DNA of 64,000 nt from Spongospora subterranea f. sp. subterranea (GCA_049724395.1 JAUGWO010000015.1:90567-154566); one strand, 5' to 3'. Counted from the first letter of the stretch, positions 45,906-58,671 are shown. Notes: generated from the letters alone by a model not told the origin. Made by a program: numbers and translations.

Positions 45906-46968
45906 CTAATCTGTAAACTGTAATAGAAGCCTGGATTTAGCCTTCATTTCCTCGAATGATATTACGCGCATCCCACACGCTTTCTCAAGATTCCCCAGAG
46001 CTTCTCTGACTTGGACCTGCTTGGTTTTTGCCGTCTGAACTACAAGGAACTCAGTCAGTCCTGAAGTCAGATGGCCAAAATCTGTGGAGATTTTGTGAAG
46101 AGCGCTGGCCTGCATTTGCAGTAAGGCAAGTTCGCTGACAATCGGAGCGCTCCCTGTGGCACCATCGGCGCTGTTCACTGGGGACCGCCAACGATTCTCT
46201 TTGTTCCCCAGCAACGCTGTCGTTGTATAACCTAGACGACGCATCTGGTTCTGATTCTATTTGTGGCAGAGGCCGATCCTGTCTTGGAGCAACATGTGGA
46301 GATGGTTGGGCTGCGTTCGAACACGACGGGTCCTTCGGTCTTTCGCCGACTCCCGCCGCCGCTGATTTCTTCCCGATCATGGAGTTGGCTTGACTAGTTG
46401 CATGGTTCCCCCACATGACCTGCTGCATCAATATCGAGGCATTGCTATTCTTGAGTCTTTTCAAAACCAGCTCATTCTGGGCCATTACCTCGTCAACATT
46501 GTTGCCATTAGCTTCTGTGTGTTCAATCTCCTTCAACGCAGCTCGCAGTCGGGACTTCAGATGGTCGTTATCGAAGGAGGCAGCATCAGGGTATAAATCT
46601 GTAAAGTCCTGATACACCTAACAAAAATCATTTTTCAGCTCAATCCTATCTAATACGATAAGGTTTATCAATCATACTTCTTTCCAAACGGACGACGGTA
46701 TTAACTGAACCACGCTATCCTTCCCTTGTATATACTCTGAGTAATGAGCTTTATACGACGTTATCAAAACACTCATATGCGCCTGCGTTAGTAGAGGCCG
46801 CGGTTGTCTTCGCCTCTTGGCAGTTGGCGATTTATCTGCCTCCACAACGGCAGGTGCCGACATTGCCTTGCCGAAGCCCAAAGTTGTCGGGACGTGGTTT
46901 GGATTGGCACCGCGTGATTGTGTATCGATAATGCACCGCAAGTTACGCATATACTTTAAAGGACGCAC
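45906..46968 (-). CDS. Uncharacterised protein, possibly nuclear
   Basis: Starts MRPLKYMRNLRCIIDTQSRG. A basic patch AKRRRQPRPLL (a possible nuclear signal) precedes QAHMSVLITSYKAHYSEYIQ and SSVWKEV, spliced (about 46620-46675) to YQDFTDLYPDAASFDNDHLK and SRLRAALKEIEHTEANGNN. The low-complexity linker is followed, after a frame change around 46230 that suggests another intron, by LALLQMQASALHKISTDFGH and EALGNLEKACGMRVISFEEM. The N-terminal Trp/Tyr-Lys-rich helical stretch is loosely like Myb/SANT-type transposon-derived DNA-binding domains, but the match is weak. Confidence 0.45.
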
Positions 46969-47432
46969 TTAGCGTATACTCTGTGCGCGCAACAAATTGG
47001 GGCACACTCAGGTGTCACATGTTGCCCAGGAGTCAGCTGATACCGCGAACCTCGTTATTTTGCAGATTTCAGGGACTATCTGACACAGGGCGTTAGGATA
47101 GTTAGGACGGCGTCTCCCGCTCTCTATGATCTATGTTTATGCCGCTCATATACGACATGATCATCGCGTTTTTGACGCAACACCTGGGATTTCTTTGACG
47201 AAGCGGCCATGAACTCGATGCGGAGACATTGACCGCCTAAACTGAAATTCAGTTGGAAGATTCTCGCCACCTTCGGGGTTCGCGTAAACAAACGAAAGTT
47301 TAGCAAGCTGGCATGGAAATTCGTGATGTGAAGACGCGCAAACTTCTGAGGCTCTCAAACTCAGACACTTAGCGTAGACCCTGCGATTGATTTTCTAGCT
47401 ATCTTTACTCTAATATCGTTGTTGAATTAGAC
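46969..47432. other. Gap with overlapping short frames
   Basis: Two overlapping minus-strand frames (47124-47306 and 47161-47358) read the same DNA in different phases with no known motif. Nothing else is evident before the ammonium transporter. Confidence 0.25.
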
Positions 47433-49539
47433 TTACGGCTCCTGCATATCTGCTGGCTGGATTTTTTCCTGGGATCCTAGAAGTCCAGAGCGCCCTAGCA
47501 TTATGCTTGGAGACAAATTTCGCAGTATGCTTGGCCGTAGCGGTACACCGACGTACAAAATTTCAGCCATTTGGGTAGTATCCGCCCCAGCAATCTCGTC
47601 GTCTTCGTTGGGTCGCAGATGAAGTCCAGGGATTTTGTTTATAGCGTAGAGAATTGCAAAACTGACAGCAAATGAATAAATTGCGATGGCGACAGCTCCG
47701 CACAACTGGTATGCAAGTTGAATCCTTCATGAGATACACAATTAGATTGAAAAGAACGAAAACTACTGGATCTACCAATTCCCATCGATTGCACCACCGT
47801 TAATTACGGTTCCGTCAAGCATCGCGACCCAATTTTTCGGCAAATATTCCCGTCAGAATACTTCCAAGGATGCCGCCAACTCCATGAACACTAAAAGTGT
47901 CCAAAGTATCGTCCAGTCCACAGTAGTTTTTAATGTGAATAGATGCATAGCAAGCCAGCCCACCAATTATTCCGATTAATATGCTGGCCCAAGGAGCTAT
48001 TCAACTTAGTTAACATTGTCCGGTTCCGAAACTGAGTTCAGGGTACTGACCCACAAATCCAGCTCCTGGGGTTATACAGACAAGCCCAGCAATAACACCA
48101 GAACAGAAACCGATCCCAGAAACCTTTTTCCTTTCTATGTAATCTAGCGCCACCCAGGTCATGGACGCTGATGCAGCAGCAATAGTTGTGACCTGACCAC
48201 AAGACATGAATTGTGACAGAACCGATCTTGTAGGTCCCTCCTACAGTTGCCGCCATGGCTGCTCGTGGAGTTGCAGCTAGCGCTGATCCCCCATTGAACG
48301 CAAACCACCCTGAAACGACAGTCACGAAACAAAAGGCGTTGAACATTCTGTTGTCTCACCAAACCATAGTAAACCTGTTCCGAGAAAGACATTCGACACT
48401 ACAATCACGTATCAGTATTCGTAGGAGGATATTTTCATGTGAGGAGCTAACTGTCGTGTGCTAATGGCGCTTGTGAACTGATCGCGATTTTACCCTTTCC
48501 GAGTATCAAGGCGTATGCCAGTCCTGCGAATCCAGACGTTATATGTACGGGACCTCCTGAAGGTGGAAAGTCAATTTCAATTCCATTGAGAAATGCAGCA
48601 TCTAATTTCCACAACCTCCTGCAAAGTCATAGCTTCCGATTCCGCATGGCGTACTCGTTAATGCCGTTGAATCAAGACAGCTAAAGTTATGAAGCCAACC
48701 TCTGGCGCTCCACGTCCAATACGCCACTGGGCAGTATACAATTGTTACCCAAATGAACAGAAACAACATCGACGGTAGAATCCGAAATCGCTCACTCACT
48801 GACGAGACGATGAAAATACGACCGAAACAACCCTTGACGAATAGCTCTTACCAGATCCGAATATCAAAGCCGGAGTAATTGTGGCGAACTTCATTTGATA
48901 AGTCGCGAATATAATACCTGAACGAAGACTCATCGCAGCCTTATTCGGTAATCGTAAGAACAATTTACCTGGGACAGCAGGCGCGGTCAATGATAACGCG
49001 CTTGCACCAAAATCTCTCAGACCAGCATAGTCGAAATTTCCGATAAATGCAGACCCTGACTCCGAAAACGACAGCGAAAATCCAAACAGAACCCACTACA
49101 AAGTTTGTCAACAGATGATAAATGTACCTGGAATATGTGTTTAACCTGGACTGTTACGATTGACATTGACAAAAAACAAATCATGATCAAGGTGACAGCA
49201 TTTTTGGAACGCGACAATCCCGAATAGAATAACCCCAGCCCTGGCGTCATTAGGAATACCAAAGCTGGAACATGGTGTTAAATTGCAATTCACGAAATGC
49301 AAGGCCAAATCAGTCAATCGCAAACATCTACAAATCGCCAAATGTTGTGTTCGAACCTGACATTATCAAAAGGAATGATGTACTAGCATATCCCGTCTCC
49401 AAAAACATTGGGGTTCCCCCATTTGATGCAGGATAAGCCAGCACATTCCCTAAACGACATTGAACTATGTGGATAAGGGAAGCCGATGAAGGATATGGGT
49501 ACCTGCAGCAACTAGTGCTGGAGGTTGGGCAGTGCTCAT
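47433..49539 (-). CDS. Ammonium transporter (Amt/MEP/Rh), copy 1
   Basis: Starts MSTAQPPALVAA at 49539. The gene is cut by many short introns. Segments in order are NVLAYPASNGGTPMFLETGY, LVFLMTPGLGLFYSGLSRSK with NAVTLIMICFLSMSIVTVQ, GWFAFNGGSALAATPRAAMA, TTIAAASASMTWVALDYIER with KKVSGIGFCSGVIAGLVCIT and PGAGFVGQYPEL, then a C-terminal helix AIAIYSFAVSFAILYAINKI and a cytosolic tail with HLRPNEDDEIAGADTTQMAE. FNGGSALAA and GLVCITPGAGFVG are the Amt pore-helix signatures. About 11 transmembrane helices are expected. It moves NH4+/NH3 across the plasma membrane. It shares exon layout and even intron text with copy 2. Confidence 0.88.
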
Positions 49540-50301
49540 CGGATGGCTTTGGTGTGTTCTGCTGGGCTTGTGAGGACAAGAAACCTATTGATAAATGTGG
49601 TTTGGTCAGATATCTGCACTCTGGATGGGCAATTTATTTATTTATTTTGAGCTGTGACTGATGAAGGTAACGTTCATGGCGGCGAACATGTGGGGTGAGT
49701 GAGCCGCAACAGGAAACCGAAACGGACGAGGCCGCCGTTCGACAGTCAATTGAATACGACATTGTCAACCAAACTAGAGATGCCAGAGAGCTCTACTGTA
49801 ATGGTTCCTTCGTTTTGATCGATAAAGTTTCAAACGCCGGGTGGACAATCAAACTCGGATCGCTTCCAGAAGTTTTCCACGCACTCGTCTAGATGGGATT
49901 GGCTCCGAACTTAGATGAGTGAAATAGGTAAAAATGTTTAGTTAGAGCGAAAATTCCAACATCATGCTATTACTCTAAATCGATCCGATTGCTTGACTTC
50001 CATCCGATTGTTGCTCATTGTTCACCGTTGGGGTGAAACAATGGAAAATGAGCCCCATGCGGCTGAAGACGTAAAACAGCAATATTTGCGCTGGCAGTCT
50101 TCTTAGTTTACCTACAACACGTTCGTGTGCTATTCGTGAACCAAACTTTCTTTCAACCTTCAATCCAGTCAAAGGAGGTCACATCGGTTATGGAATGGAT
50201 TTGTATTTGTTGCGATGTATAGAGACGAATTACCCTTCTCGTTCGCAATTCAACCAAAACAGATTACGGGGATGATATGCGACACCTCAAATTTAAATGG
50301 A
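49540..50301. other. Spacer between the two transporters
   Basis: Holds the small + gene at 49677-49892 and a reverse 65-codon frame at 49975-50172 (MTGLKVERKFGSRIAHERVV...) of unknown status. No sign that the spacer itself is duplicated at 52404-52984. Confidence 0.35.
49677..49892 (+). CDS. Small unrecognised gene (about 66 aa)
   Basis: MAANMWG is spliced over an 18-nt gap, or read through it, to ETETDEAAVRQSIEYDIVNQ. It then reads ELYCNGSFVLIDKVSNAGWT and IKLGSLPEVFHALV, stopping at 49892. It is placed divergently from the upstream side of copy 1 of the transporter. The alternating pattern looks like a real beta/alpha domain, but I cannot name it. An 18-nt intron is too short, so the start may instead be MSEPQQETETDEAAVRQ within the same frame. 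Confidence 0.35.
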   Translation, partial: WRRTCGVSEPQQETETDEAAVRQSIEYDIVNQTRDARELYCNGSFVLIDKVSNAGWTIKLGSLPEVFHALV

Positions 50302-52403
50302 TTATATGGGGATACGGACGTTCTCTAGGACAGGTAACTCGGATTTCTCTTGGGATCCTGGACGAAAGCTTGAAGAGCCAACCGGGACAGTGACATATAA
50401 AATTTCAGCCATTTGCGTAATGTCTGCCCCTGCAAACTCGTCAGCTTCGTTTGGGCGCAGATGGAAGCGAGGAATCTTGTTTATAGTATAGAGAATTGCA
50501 AAACTGACACCAAATGAATAGATCGCGATAGCAGTCGATCCGCATAATTGGAATGCAAGTTGAATCCTGCGACAGAAATTAGAATAACGAGGATGGCAAC
50601 TACTGGGTTTACCAATTTCCATTGATTGCGCCGCCGCTAATCACAGTTCCGTCAAGCATCGCGACCCATTTTTCGGCAAAGATTCCAGTCAGAATACTTC
50701 CAAGAATTCCGCCAACTCCATGGACGCTAAACGTGTCTAAAGTATCGTCCATCCCGCAGTAGTTCTTGATGTGAACAGATGCATAGCAAGACAGCCCACC
50801 AATGATTCCAAAAACAATGCTGGCCCAAGGTGCTATCCAAGCTAGTTAGGATTGATGGTTGTCGAAGCTAAGTTTGATTTCAGAGTACTGACCCACAAAT
50901 CCAGATCCTGGGGTTATACAGACAAGACCGGCAATAACTCCAGAGCAAAACCCGATTCCAGAAACTTTTTTTCTTCTAACATACTCTATCGCCACCCATG
51001 TCATAGACGCTGATGCAGCTGAAACAGTTGTGACCTGTCTCCACAGGACATGAATGTGACAGACCGATCATGTAATTTCTCCTACAATTGCCGCCATAGC
51101 TGCTCGAGGAGTCGCAGCTAATGCTGATCCCCCATTGAACGCGAACCACCCTGAAACGAAGGTCACCTTTGGGTGTAGACTGTTTCTCTGTCTCACCAAA
51201 CCATAGTAAACCAGTTCCGAGAAAGACATTGGACACTACAAACTTATCAGTAATCTAGGCGAGGCTTTTCATGAGAGGAGCTAACTGTCATGGGCTAAAG
51301 GCGCTTGCGCACTAGCTGGAACTTTACCCTTTCCAAGTATTATGATGTATGCCAGTCCTGCAAACCCAGACGTTATATGTACGGGACCTCCTAGTAAAAA
51401 CCAGTTTCAAATCGGTTGTACAATTCAACAGCTGATTCGTCCAACCTCCTGCGAAGTCATAGCTTCCGATTCCGCATGGCGTACTCGTTATTACTGTTGA
51501 CTGAAGACAGCTAAGGTTACGTAGCCAACCTCTGGCGCTCCACGTCCAATACGCCACTGGGCAATATACAATTGTTACCCAAATGGGCAAAAACAGCATT
51601 GAGGGCAGAATTCGAAATCGCTCACTCACTGACGAGACAATCATCTATACCGGTCCCGAAACAACGGTCAATAGCTCTTACCAGATCCGAATATCAACGC
51701 CGGAGTAATTGAGGCAAACTTCATTTGATAAGTCGCGAAAATGATACCTGAACGAAGACACATCACAACATTACAGATTATTCGCAAATTGCAGTAGAAG
51801 ATTACGTGGGACAGCAGGCGCGGTCAATGATAACGCGCTTGCACCAAAATGGGTGAGCCCGGCATAGTCAAAATTTCCTATAAATGCAGACCCCGACTCT
51901 GAAAATGCTAATGAAAATCCAAACAGGACCCACTACAACAGTTGATCAACAGATGTCTCATGTACTGAGAATATGTGTTTAACCTGGACTGTTACGATTG
52001 ACATTGACAAAAAACAAACCATAATCAAGGTGACCGCATTTTTAGAACGCGACAATCCCGAGTAGAATAATCCGAGCCCTGGCGTCATCAAAAACACCAA
52101 AGCTGGAACATAGTGTTAGATTGCTTTCGAAAAATTCACGGAATATTCGACGAAAACCATTCATTATCAAATCAACCGCAAACATCTTTAAACGCCAGAT
52201 TTTGTTCTCTAGTTCTCTAACCTGACATTATTAAAAGGAATGCTGTACTAGCATATCCTGTCTCCAAGAACATTGGGGTTCCTCCATTTGTTGCGGGATA
52301 GGCCAGCACATTCCCTAGAAGAATTGACTTTTTCAATCTTTAAAGCGTTGCTGCAGGAGATCGTACCTGCGGCAACCAATTGTTGAGGTTGGGAAGTCGA
52401 CAT
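50302..52403 (-). CDS. Ammonium transporter (Amt/MEP/Rh), copy 2
   Basis: Starts MSTSQPQQLVAA at 52403 and repeats copy 1 segment by segment: NVLAYPATNGGTPMFLETGY, TPGLGLFYSGLSRSKNAVTL, FNGGSALAATPRAAMAA, SASMTWVAIEYVRRKKVSGI and SGVIAGLVCITPGSGFVG. The tail reads AIAIYSFGVSFAILYTINKI and HLRPNEADEFAGADITQMAE, ending LENVRIPI. Differences are mostly synonymous or conservative in the core. The cytosolic tails diverge after QMAEILYV, where copy 1 has GVPLRPSILRN and copy 2 TVPVGSSSFRPG. Introns and exon sizes match. It is a tandem duplicate in the same orientation. Confidence 0.87.
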
Positions 52404-52984
52404 ACGATGTTTTGGGTTCTTTCCCCTGATTTCTGAAAACAATCCTATAAGATAAAACAAAATGAGATCGAAAGAGGATCCAGTGACACCAAATATGAGG
52501 TCGGGATGTAACGGAACACATGTAACGTTCAGGGTCGAGAGTTGTGCAGGGCATTGATACACAGAGTCATGTGCGATCCCACAGAGCCCAAACAGTCGAG
52601 AACTCTGTAACAATAACCCTTCAAGTAACGTGCACATATATAGTCAAGAGATGAAGGAGAGAACAACGAGGCGGAGCAGCCACTGGAGTATTTATTCGGT
52701 TCAAGTGTCGTTATCTCGACGAATCGTAGTTTCCGAAACTTCATCGTCCATAGACTCCTTCAGATACCGTCGTCTCAAATTCGACAGCAGATGTGGAAAG
52801 CAAACGAGTTAACGAGAATCATGGTTGGATGGGATTCCACTGGCAACCCCCAGACCGTCAACACGCCCGATGTCAGAACCCTAATTTGGGCAATTGCTGC
52901 GGATAATTACTGCAGCTGCATTCATCGACTGCAACAGGCCCATAAGCAGCTTCTCGTTCTGGTTTATCACCAGCGCTGTTAGCC
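52404..52984. other. Divergent region between transporter copy 2 and the DEAD-box gene
   Basis: About 580 bp with short frames only (for example 52630-52812 and 52791-52982 on +). None shows a motif. It presumably carries both promoters. Confidence 0.3.
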
Positions 52985-55036
52985 ATGTTCCGCTCCTGTT
53001 TTCGACGATGGGGTAGTTTCTCAGCATTGGGCGTTCAAGATTGCCTTGTTAATGCGCTGAAAACCGCCGGCGTTGAGCAGCCGAGCTGGATACAGACTGC
53101 ATCTATTTCTCGAATACTTCAGGGACAAAACGTTCTGATTGCGGATCAAACGGGGACAGGTAGTATAATTGCCGTTTTCCCTTATATATATATCTTTGAT
53201 TATCTGCAGGAAAGACGCTCGCTTATCTAGTGCCTGTTGTGCAATCGATCAAGATGATGGAACAGGAGACAGGTGCCATCCACTTGTCTGATTGTTGAAA
53301 TGATATTGATGCACACTCACTGCAGGTTTGTTAGCGAGCACAGGCCGTCCGCGTGCGCTGATCGTAGCACCATCCCGAGAACTAGCCGTTCAAATCGCGG
53401 ATATTGTAAAAATGTTATCCCATCATGTAAAGCTGTCTTCGTGCCTGTTGACAGGCGGTGCAAAAATGGGTCAACAAAAACGGCTGTTGGAATTGCCTAT
53501 GGACCTAATTGTAACAACTCCTGGACGTATGCGCCAACAAGTGGAAAATGGCTCGTGTCGACTTCGTGACTTGAAAATTGTTGTTATTGACGAGGCGGAT
53601 ACACTATTAGATGATAAATGTGGGTTTAAAGATGACCTCAATGTTCTTCTTGGAAAAAAAGCCAAAATTCAATCACCGCCACAATTTGTACTAGTGAGCG
53701 CGTCAATGCCGAAGCAACTTGTATCTCAACTGAAATCAAATTTCCACGATCTTCAACTCGTTGCATCACCCAAACTTCACAATATTCCTGAATCTATGAA
53801 GGTTTGTACATGAGTTATGCAATTTGTTTGATGTGTTGCCCATAGTTAAAATCATAGGTTGAATTCATTGACATTGGAGCCCGCGATAAACAGCAAGAAT
53901 TGATATCAATCATATCATCACTCAAGCCCCTAAGTGGCCGTGTCCTTGTTTTTTGCAACACAACCGACAGCTGCCGTTCCCTTGATCATGCTCTTCGCGA
54001 TTCCGGATTCGATGATGTGATAACGTCGATCCATAGCTCAATTCTTCCCAAGACACGCGCTGCAAATTTTAGCGATTTCACCAGTGGCCGTAAACCGGTT
54101 CTTGTCACCACTGATATCGCTTGTCGAGGATTAGATTTACCATCTTCCACATCTGTTATTATATTTGACTTTCCTTTGAACGCAACCGAATTCATCCATC
54201 GTGCCGGCAGGACCGCAAGGTCTGGAAGGCATGGGGCTGTGACTGCATTAGTCACTAAACGAGATCGCGTATTAGCGAAGGCGATCGAAGAAGCAATTAG
54301 CAACGGCTGTCCTGTCAATTCTCTTAGCTCATCAAAACCACGCCCCTTGGACAAACGAGAACAGCGTTATCCCCCCAAATTCCGATCCAGTTCAAGTACA
54401 TCGCATCGAGTAAGGCCCAAGATACCAATTTTCCATGGCAAAGCACAGAACCGGATTACGAATCCAATTCGCAAAATAAACAAGAACGCGCATGGTAGCG
54501 ATAGCAAGCGAACGTCAAGCAAGCTTGAAAGAAATTCTAGAAGAAAGTCGCTTCTTGGTGGTCACCGTCCAAGTTTCGACAGAGCAGGTTATGGGAATGG
54601 CAATGAGCCAGCGTCAAAAAAATGGAATTCGACAAAAAAATCGGCCCCTTACGTTTATTCTCGCGTATCGCGCAATGCTTCAAAACCGAAGTGGAACTCA
54701 AGGAGCTCCCGTGACGTCGTGAAACAAGGCTCATCGTCGCTGTTGAATGCCAAACGATCGCCTATGATGAGCAGGGTTTCTTCCGTAAAACGAAAAGGAC
54801 AAAAACCGGCATTAGCCTCTTCCAAAAACATCAAAACTACTAAGGGATCACAAGAACATGTTCGCGTCGCAAAAAGGTCCGTTGGAGGAAAACATTATAG
54901 AAAAGAGGCGCGAAGTCGGGATCGCAGGCAGGAGATTTCCCGATTGTCGCCCAAAAAAAAAGCTTCAGGTTCGAAGTTTAATATCGCTCATATCTATAAG
55001 TTAATGATGCAAGATAGAGATTTTGTCATTAACTAA
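52985..55036 (+). CDS. DEAD-box RNA helicase, probably organellar
   Basis: Exons 52985-53159, 53210-53272, 53326-53801 and 53858-55036 join in phase. The leader MFRSCFRRWGSFSALG is basic and mitochondrial-like. Motifs in order are Q motif WIQTASISRILQGQNV, motif I ADQTGTGKT (split by intron 1), Ia PSRELAVQ, GG and TPGR, DEAD (VVIDEADTLLDD), SAS, then domain 2 VLVFCNTTDSCRSLDHAL, TDIACRGLDLP and HRAGRTARSGR. A roughly 220-residue C-tail is very rich in Lys/Arg/Ser and ends MMQDRDFVIN; such tails bind RNA. The class resembles DDX28 / plant RH39-type helicases for organellar large-subunit assembly. All catalytic motifs are intact. Confidence 0.93.
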
Positions 55037-55124
55037 ATGCTAAGCAATTACATGAAATTCACGACTTGGCTCATTTATCATAGACATCGATTTCGATATG
55101 TACTACTGTTTCGGAACCTGTTGA

Positions 55125-56209
55125 TTATATAGCGAAGACAATATCTTGGTTTCGTTGACCATATCCAAAGTAGGCAGATGTTTCCAGTTTAGGTAGTCCA
55201 ATGCTTGCGCGTGCTTCGAACCCTGATTGATCCGGTCAATGAAGTCGTGTTCCCTTGCGAACAATGGTGAGTGTTTGGTGTTTACCAGGCCATAGTAAAT
55301 TACGAAGGGTGACAGATGCAGCGCCTGAATCGACAGGAACGATCGCCCAGGCACCTTGAGGAAGATCCTGGGATATATGGTCCAGAGTCGCCTTGTTGCT
55401 GTGTCTATCGGCGCGTTTCGCCATACTCTACTCAATGTTTGAGCCTCTGACAAAGTCATCTCACCAGAATATCGCAACCGACCAAGAGATTGTCAGCGTC
55501 GGTCGGCTGGCGCAGGTGCTGATAGCTATTGAGGGTCTCTGAGTTGCGAAGGAGACGATAGCCCAGAGAAATTTGGGCTGGGGATCAGGTCGTGAGCCGC
55601 ATTGCAGATATAGGATCCAGAAAATACGATATGAGTTTGATGATCAATACATTGAACAGTCCACGCCAATCGTTCTAATTCCGATAGCTGTCGGGGGGCT
55701 GATTCGACGGCCTCTGCCTCGCCTGCTTCTTCCTAGAATAACGCCATAATCAACACAAACCAGATCGTGATGTACCTAGAAACTTTATACAAACCTTGCC
55801 CTCCTCTGTTGGTTTAGCCGGTCTGAATTCCTTCAGCAATGCGCTAGGGTCGCCAATAAAAGCGCCATGATACTTACCCGCCTTCTCTGCAACCCAAGCA
55901 TCAACGTTTGGAAGAATGGAATAGCTCAGTCCACGGTCGATGCTAAAATAGAATCTCTTTGTCACTTCGGTGTTCAGATTAACAGAGCGAGCAATCAGGT
56001 AGTCGTTTTTCTGGCCAAATATTTTCCCCTGTTAGGTCCATTTGAGAAGTTGAGGGGCTATTTGGAGTCGAAGCGGTTACCCAGAACGATAAACTACCGA
56101 ATGGGTCTTCTAACGCTAATCGCGACATTGATGCTCGGGAAGCCAACTTCTCTTCTGGGGTTAAGCACCGCCCAAGGCAATGCTGATTTAGCTCATCGTA
56201 TAGCCCCAT
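55125..56209 (-). CDS. RSPH9: Radial spoke head protein 9
   Basis: Starts MGLYDELNQHCLGRCLTPEE at 56209. FGSLSFW is spliced (about 55970-56095) to FYFSIDRGLSYSILPNVDAW with VAEKAGKYHGAFIGDPSALL. The next exon has LERLAWTVQCIDHQTHIVFS, then MTLSEAQTLSRVWRNAPID and IYPRIFLKVPGRSFLSIQ or its alternative frame DLPQGAWAIVPVDSGAASVT. LRNLLWPG is spliced (55244-55292) to FEARASIGLPKLETSAYFGY and GQRNQDIVFAI. GDPS, LSEA, PxGxWxI and LRxLLWPG are RSPH9 landmarks. The protein is part of the radial spoke head that controls dynein in motile cilia. It converges on the DEAD-box gene, 88 bp apart. Confidence 0.9.
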
Positions 56210-57304
56210 CGTGATGAATCTAAAAGCGGCTTGATAAATAGATCGATCGGTGTACGTGGGGTATTCTAAGTAATATTCTAAATTTATTCTCCAATTTCCC
56301 CTAATGGTTTGATCCTATGTTGAATAAAAAATGCCCTATGTTGAATAAAAAATGCTCAAATCGTTATTACTTGCTTTTGTATTGTTCATTTTTTTGAAAG
56401 AACTATGTCCCATGATGAACTGTCTTCCGATACTGTATTAAGATTGATCAATGGGTGTGTCAAGGCCTTTTATATTTTAAATATCCTTGCACATCTAATC
56501 CGTTTGTATCGCTTTCACATTTGCGTCCTCACAAGGTAGCATTCGCTTGTAGTTGGCTAATTAGCCGCTGCCAAACTTCCGAACTGTGTTGCCCAAGTCA
56601 GGTGTCAGTCTTCACCTGCAGAACGCTACGTCAAGAATTTTGTCTAGGCATGATCAGAGAAATCCTTTCTGAAGTCAGAACGATGTCGTCTATTAAATGT
56701 GAGACTATCGTTGCTTCACTAGCCATTACCGTTGGTGGAGGAACACAAAATGAACGCTTGCACCTTTTTCTTTGACGATCATGCATGACATCTCGGTTAA
56801 CTTCGCAACGAAACGCATTCATAGAGCCGAAAACAAAGAAAAGAATCGCAGATCGAGCCATCATACAACTAACTCGAGCTGACCTTACTAAACGATTCGT
56901 CAGGCCACCAAACAACAATCAAGTAAGGCAAAAAATGTAGCAAGCCCCCTTTAGCATTTTTTTTATTTCATGATTGTTGTTTGATGGCCTGACAAATCGT
57001 TTAGTAAGAGTTAATACAGAATTCTCAAGACTCAGACAAGATTTCAAAGACCCTCGTCAGGCTGTGCATGATGTCAAAAACTGTTGAAACCCTAGTGCGA
57101 TCAAGTAGCGTCATATTTGAAGAGGCAGTCGATAGAAATGGATGTTTCGACCAATAACAGTCTCCTGGAGAATTTGTCAATATTTCGTAAGTCACATAGT
57201 GCCATTAGAAACAGTATCTTGAGCTGTTTGCTGCGTGTGCTGCTCATCCGATCAACCTCATCGCTGTCGGTGCCTTTTAGCCAGTTGTTGACGATTCCAA
57301 TATA
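56210..57304. other. Repeat-bearing spacer before the transposon block
   Basis: Contains a duplicated TGTTGAATAAAAAATG word (56320-56355), the inverted repeat at 56884-57008 (listed separately), and short frames with no domain. Two of these frames share the peptide word GLTNRLVR because they lie on the two arms of that inverted repeat. Confidence 0.4.
56884..57008. repeat. Inverted repeat, 38-bp arms, 49-bp loop
   Basis: The arm at 56884-56921 (CTTACTAAACGATTCGTCAG...) pairs with 56971-57008 (...CTGACAAATCGTTTAGTAAG) with two mismatches. It could be the edge of a fold-back or MITE-type element. No flanking direct duplication is obvious. Confidence 0.75.
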
Positions 57305-58545
57305 ATGTTGTCGACGTTTGGTCGTTCCGTCTATCAATTCGTTGCTTCAAATCTCCCTTCGCCATCATGTCGCCATCTACAACGGCTTTCTCCTAAGACA
57401 ATCGGTGGGTCTGCGTTTTCAAAACTACCAGGATCTTACGCTGAAAAATTTAGGCCTGCCAATCATCGCCTCGACAACAGCGGCAGTTGTTGCCCGTGGA
57501 TCAAGCATTTTTGCGATCGTTATTTCAATCATTTTTTAGGTGACGGGAACCTATTGCTTGGCAGCGATAAGATTGCGGCAACTTTATCTATGGATGCAAC
57601 TAAAGTGGCACCAGCATTCCTATTATCGCCCCGCCATTGGCCGCGTTCCCCCTGAGCACATCATTCCTCTCACCGGCCCAGATACCCCTGACTCCTGCGA
57701 CTGCATCTTCTGTTGACCTCGCTGTAGAGATCAAGGTAAATCATGTAGCAGGTCATTGGGGTTCATTTAATTTCTTGTACAACAGTGCGCTGTACTCTCA
57801 GTACAAGGAACAGGTGTAGAAATCAGTTGAATTCAACAACAGCGTTCTGAAATCAGTTCTTGACTCGCCGGGGATGACGTTGGCACTGATTTCGTACGGC
57901 GGTCAATTTTGTGTAAGCATCACGACGACATCTTGCTGCCATTCTCATTGGGGAATGATACAGTACGATTTCCTTGACGGCAAAAGCAGCTGTGGCTCTA
58001 CGATTTATGCCAATCACGCTGCCGGAAGGAGTTCAAGGGGCGCCTGCATCTTTGGTGGTGTCTTGAAGACTGTTGGGCCAATCCGGGCATTTTTTACAAG
58101 CAGGTGTCGCGCGAGAGCTTGTCGAGGTATCCGATTTCGCATCGGATTCCCTTGTTCTTCATCTGTGCTCAAGCCATACCGCACGCAAGGTTGAAGATTC
58201 TTGCTCTTCGATCAGTCCGTTTACTGTGATTACCACAGGATACCAACGCCGCGTCCTAGTGCTCACCATATTTTTCATTCGCGTGATGCTCATGGCGACC
58301 AACGTCGATGACTTAGATCGAAGAGAACGTATCGCCATGGAGTGGTCCGGCCTGCTATGGTTCTCGTCAATGCGACTTCACATGACGTCATTGCGGAATT
58401 TGGCCCATCATGTCTTCGGATCGATATTCGTTTTCGCTAGATCCAATGTTATCATTTCCTCGCGATTGTACAGAAGAAGCCTGCGAACGCATTTTCGGCA
58501 TCATTCGCCAGTGTAATCGCGAGACGCAGTTTCAAAGTTCCATTC
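57305..58545 (+). pseudogene. DDE-like transposase remnant, family uncertain
   Basis: Pieces in several frames: GDGNLLLGSDKIAATLSMDA with TKVAPAFLLSPRH, then EHIIPLTGPDTPDSCDC, later CWANPGIFYKQVSRELVE, VMLMATNVDDLDRRERIAME, and finally SRDCTEEACERIFGIIRQCN. The SMDATKV block looks like a first catalytic Asp. The late E-x-F-G-x-IRQCN resembles the C-terminal E region of cut-and-paste transposases such as P-element/THAP9 or Kolobok types. Stops and frame changes break it, and no terminal repeats were matched. It lies directly upstream of a MULE transposase. Confidence 0.35.
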
Positions 58546-58671
58546 ACCTTTATGTTCGCCCAGCGCCATGATATCATCAAATAGGATACCGATGGTTTAA
58601 ACCTAGGTCATAATCATAGCATCGTCTTGATACCTGAAACTTCAGACGTTCTTGAACGTTTCGAGTGAGAT

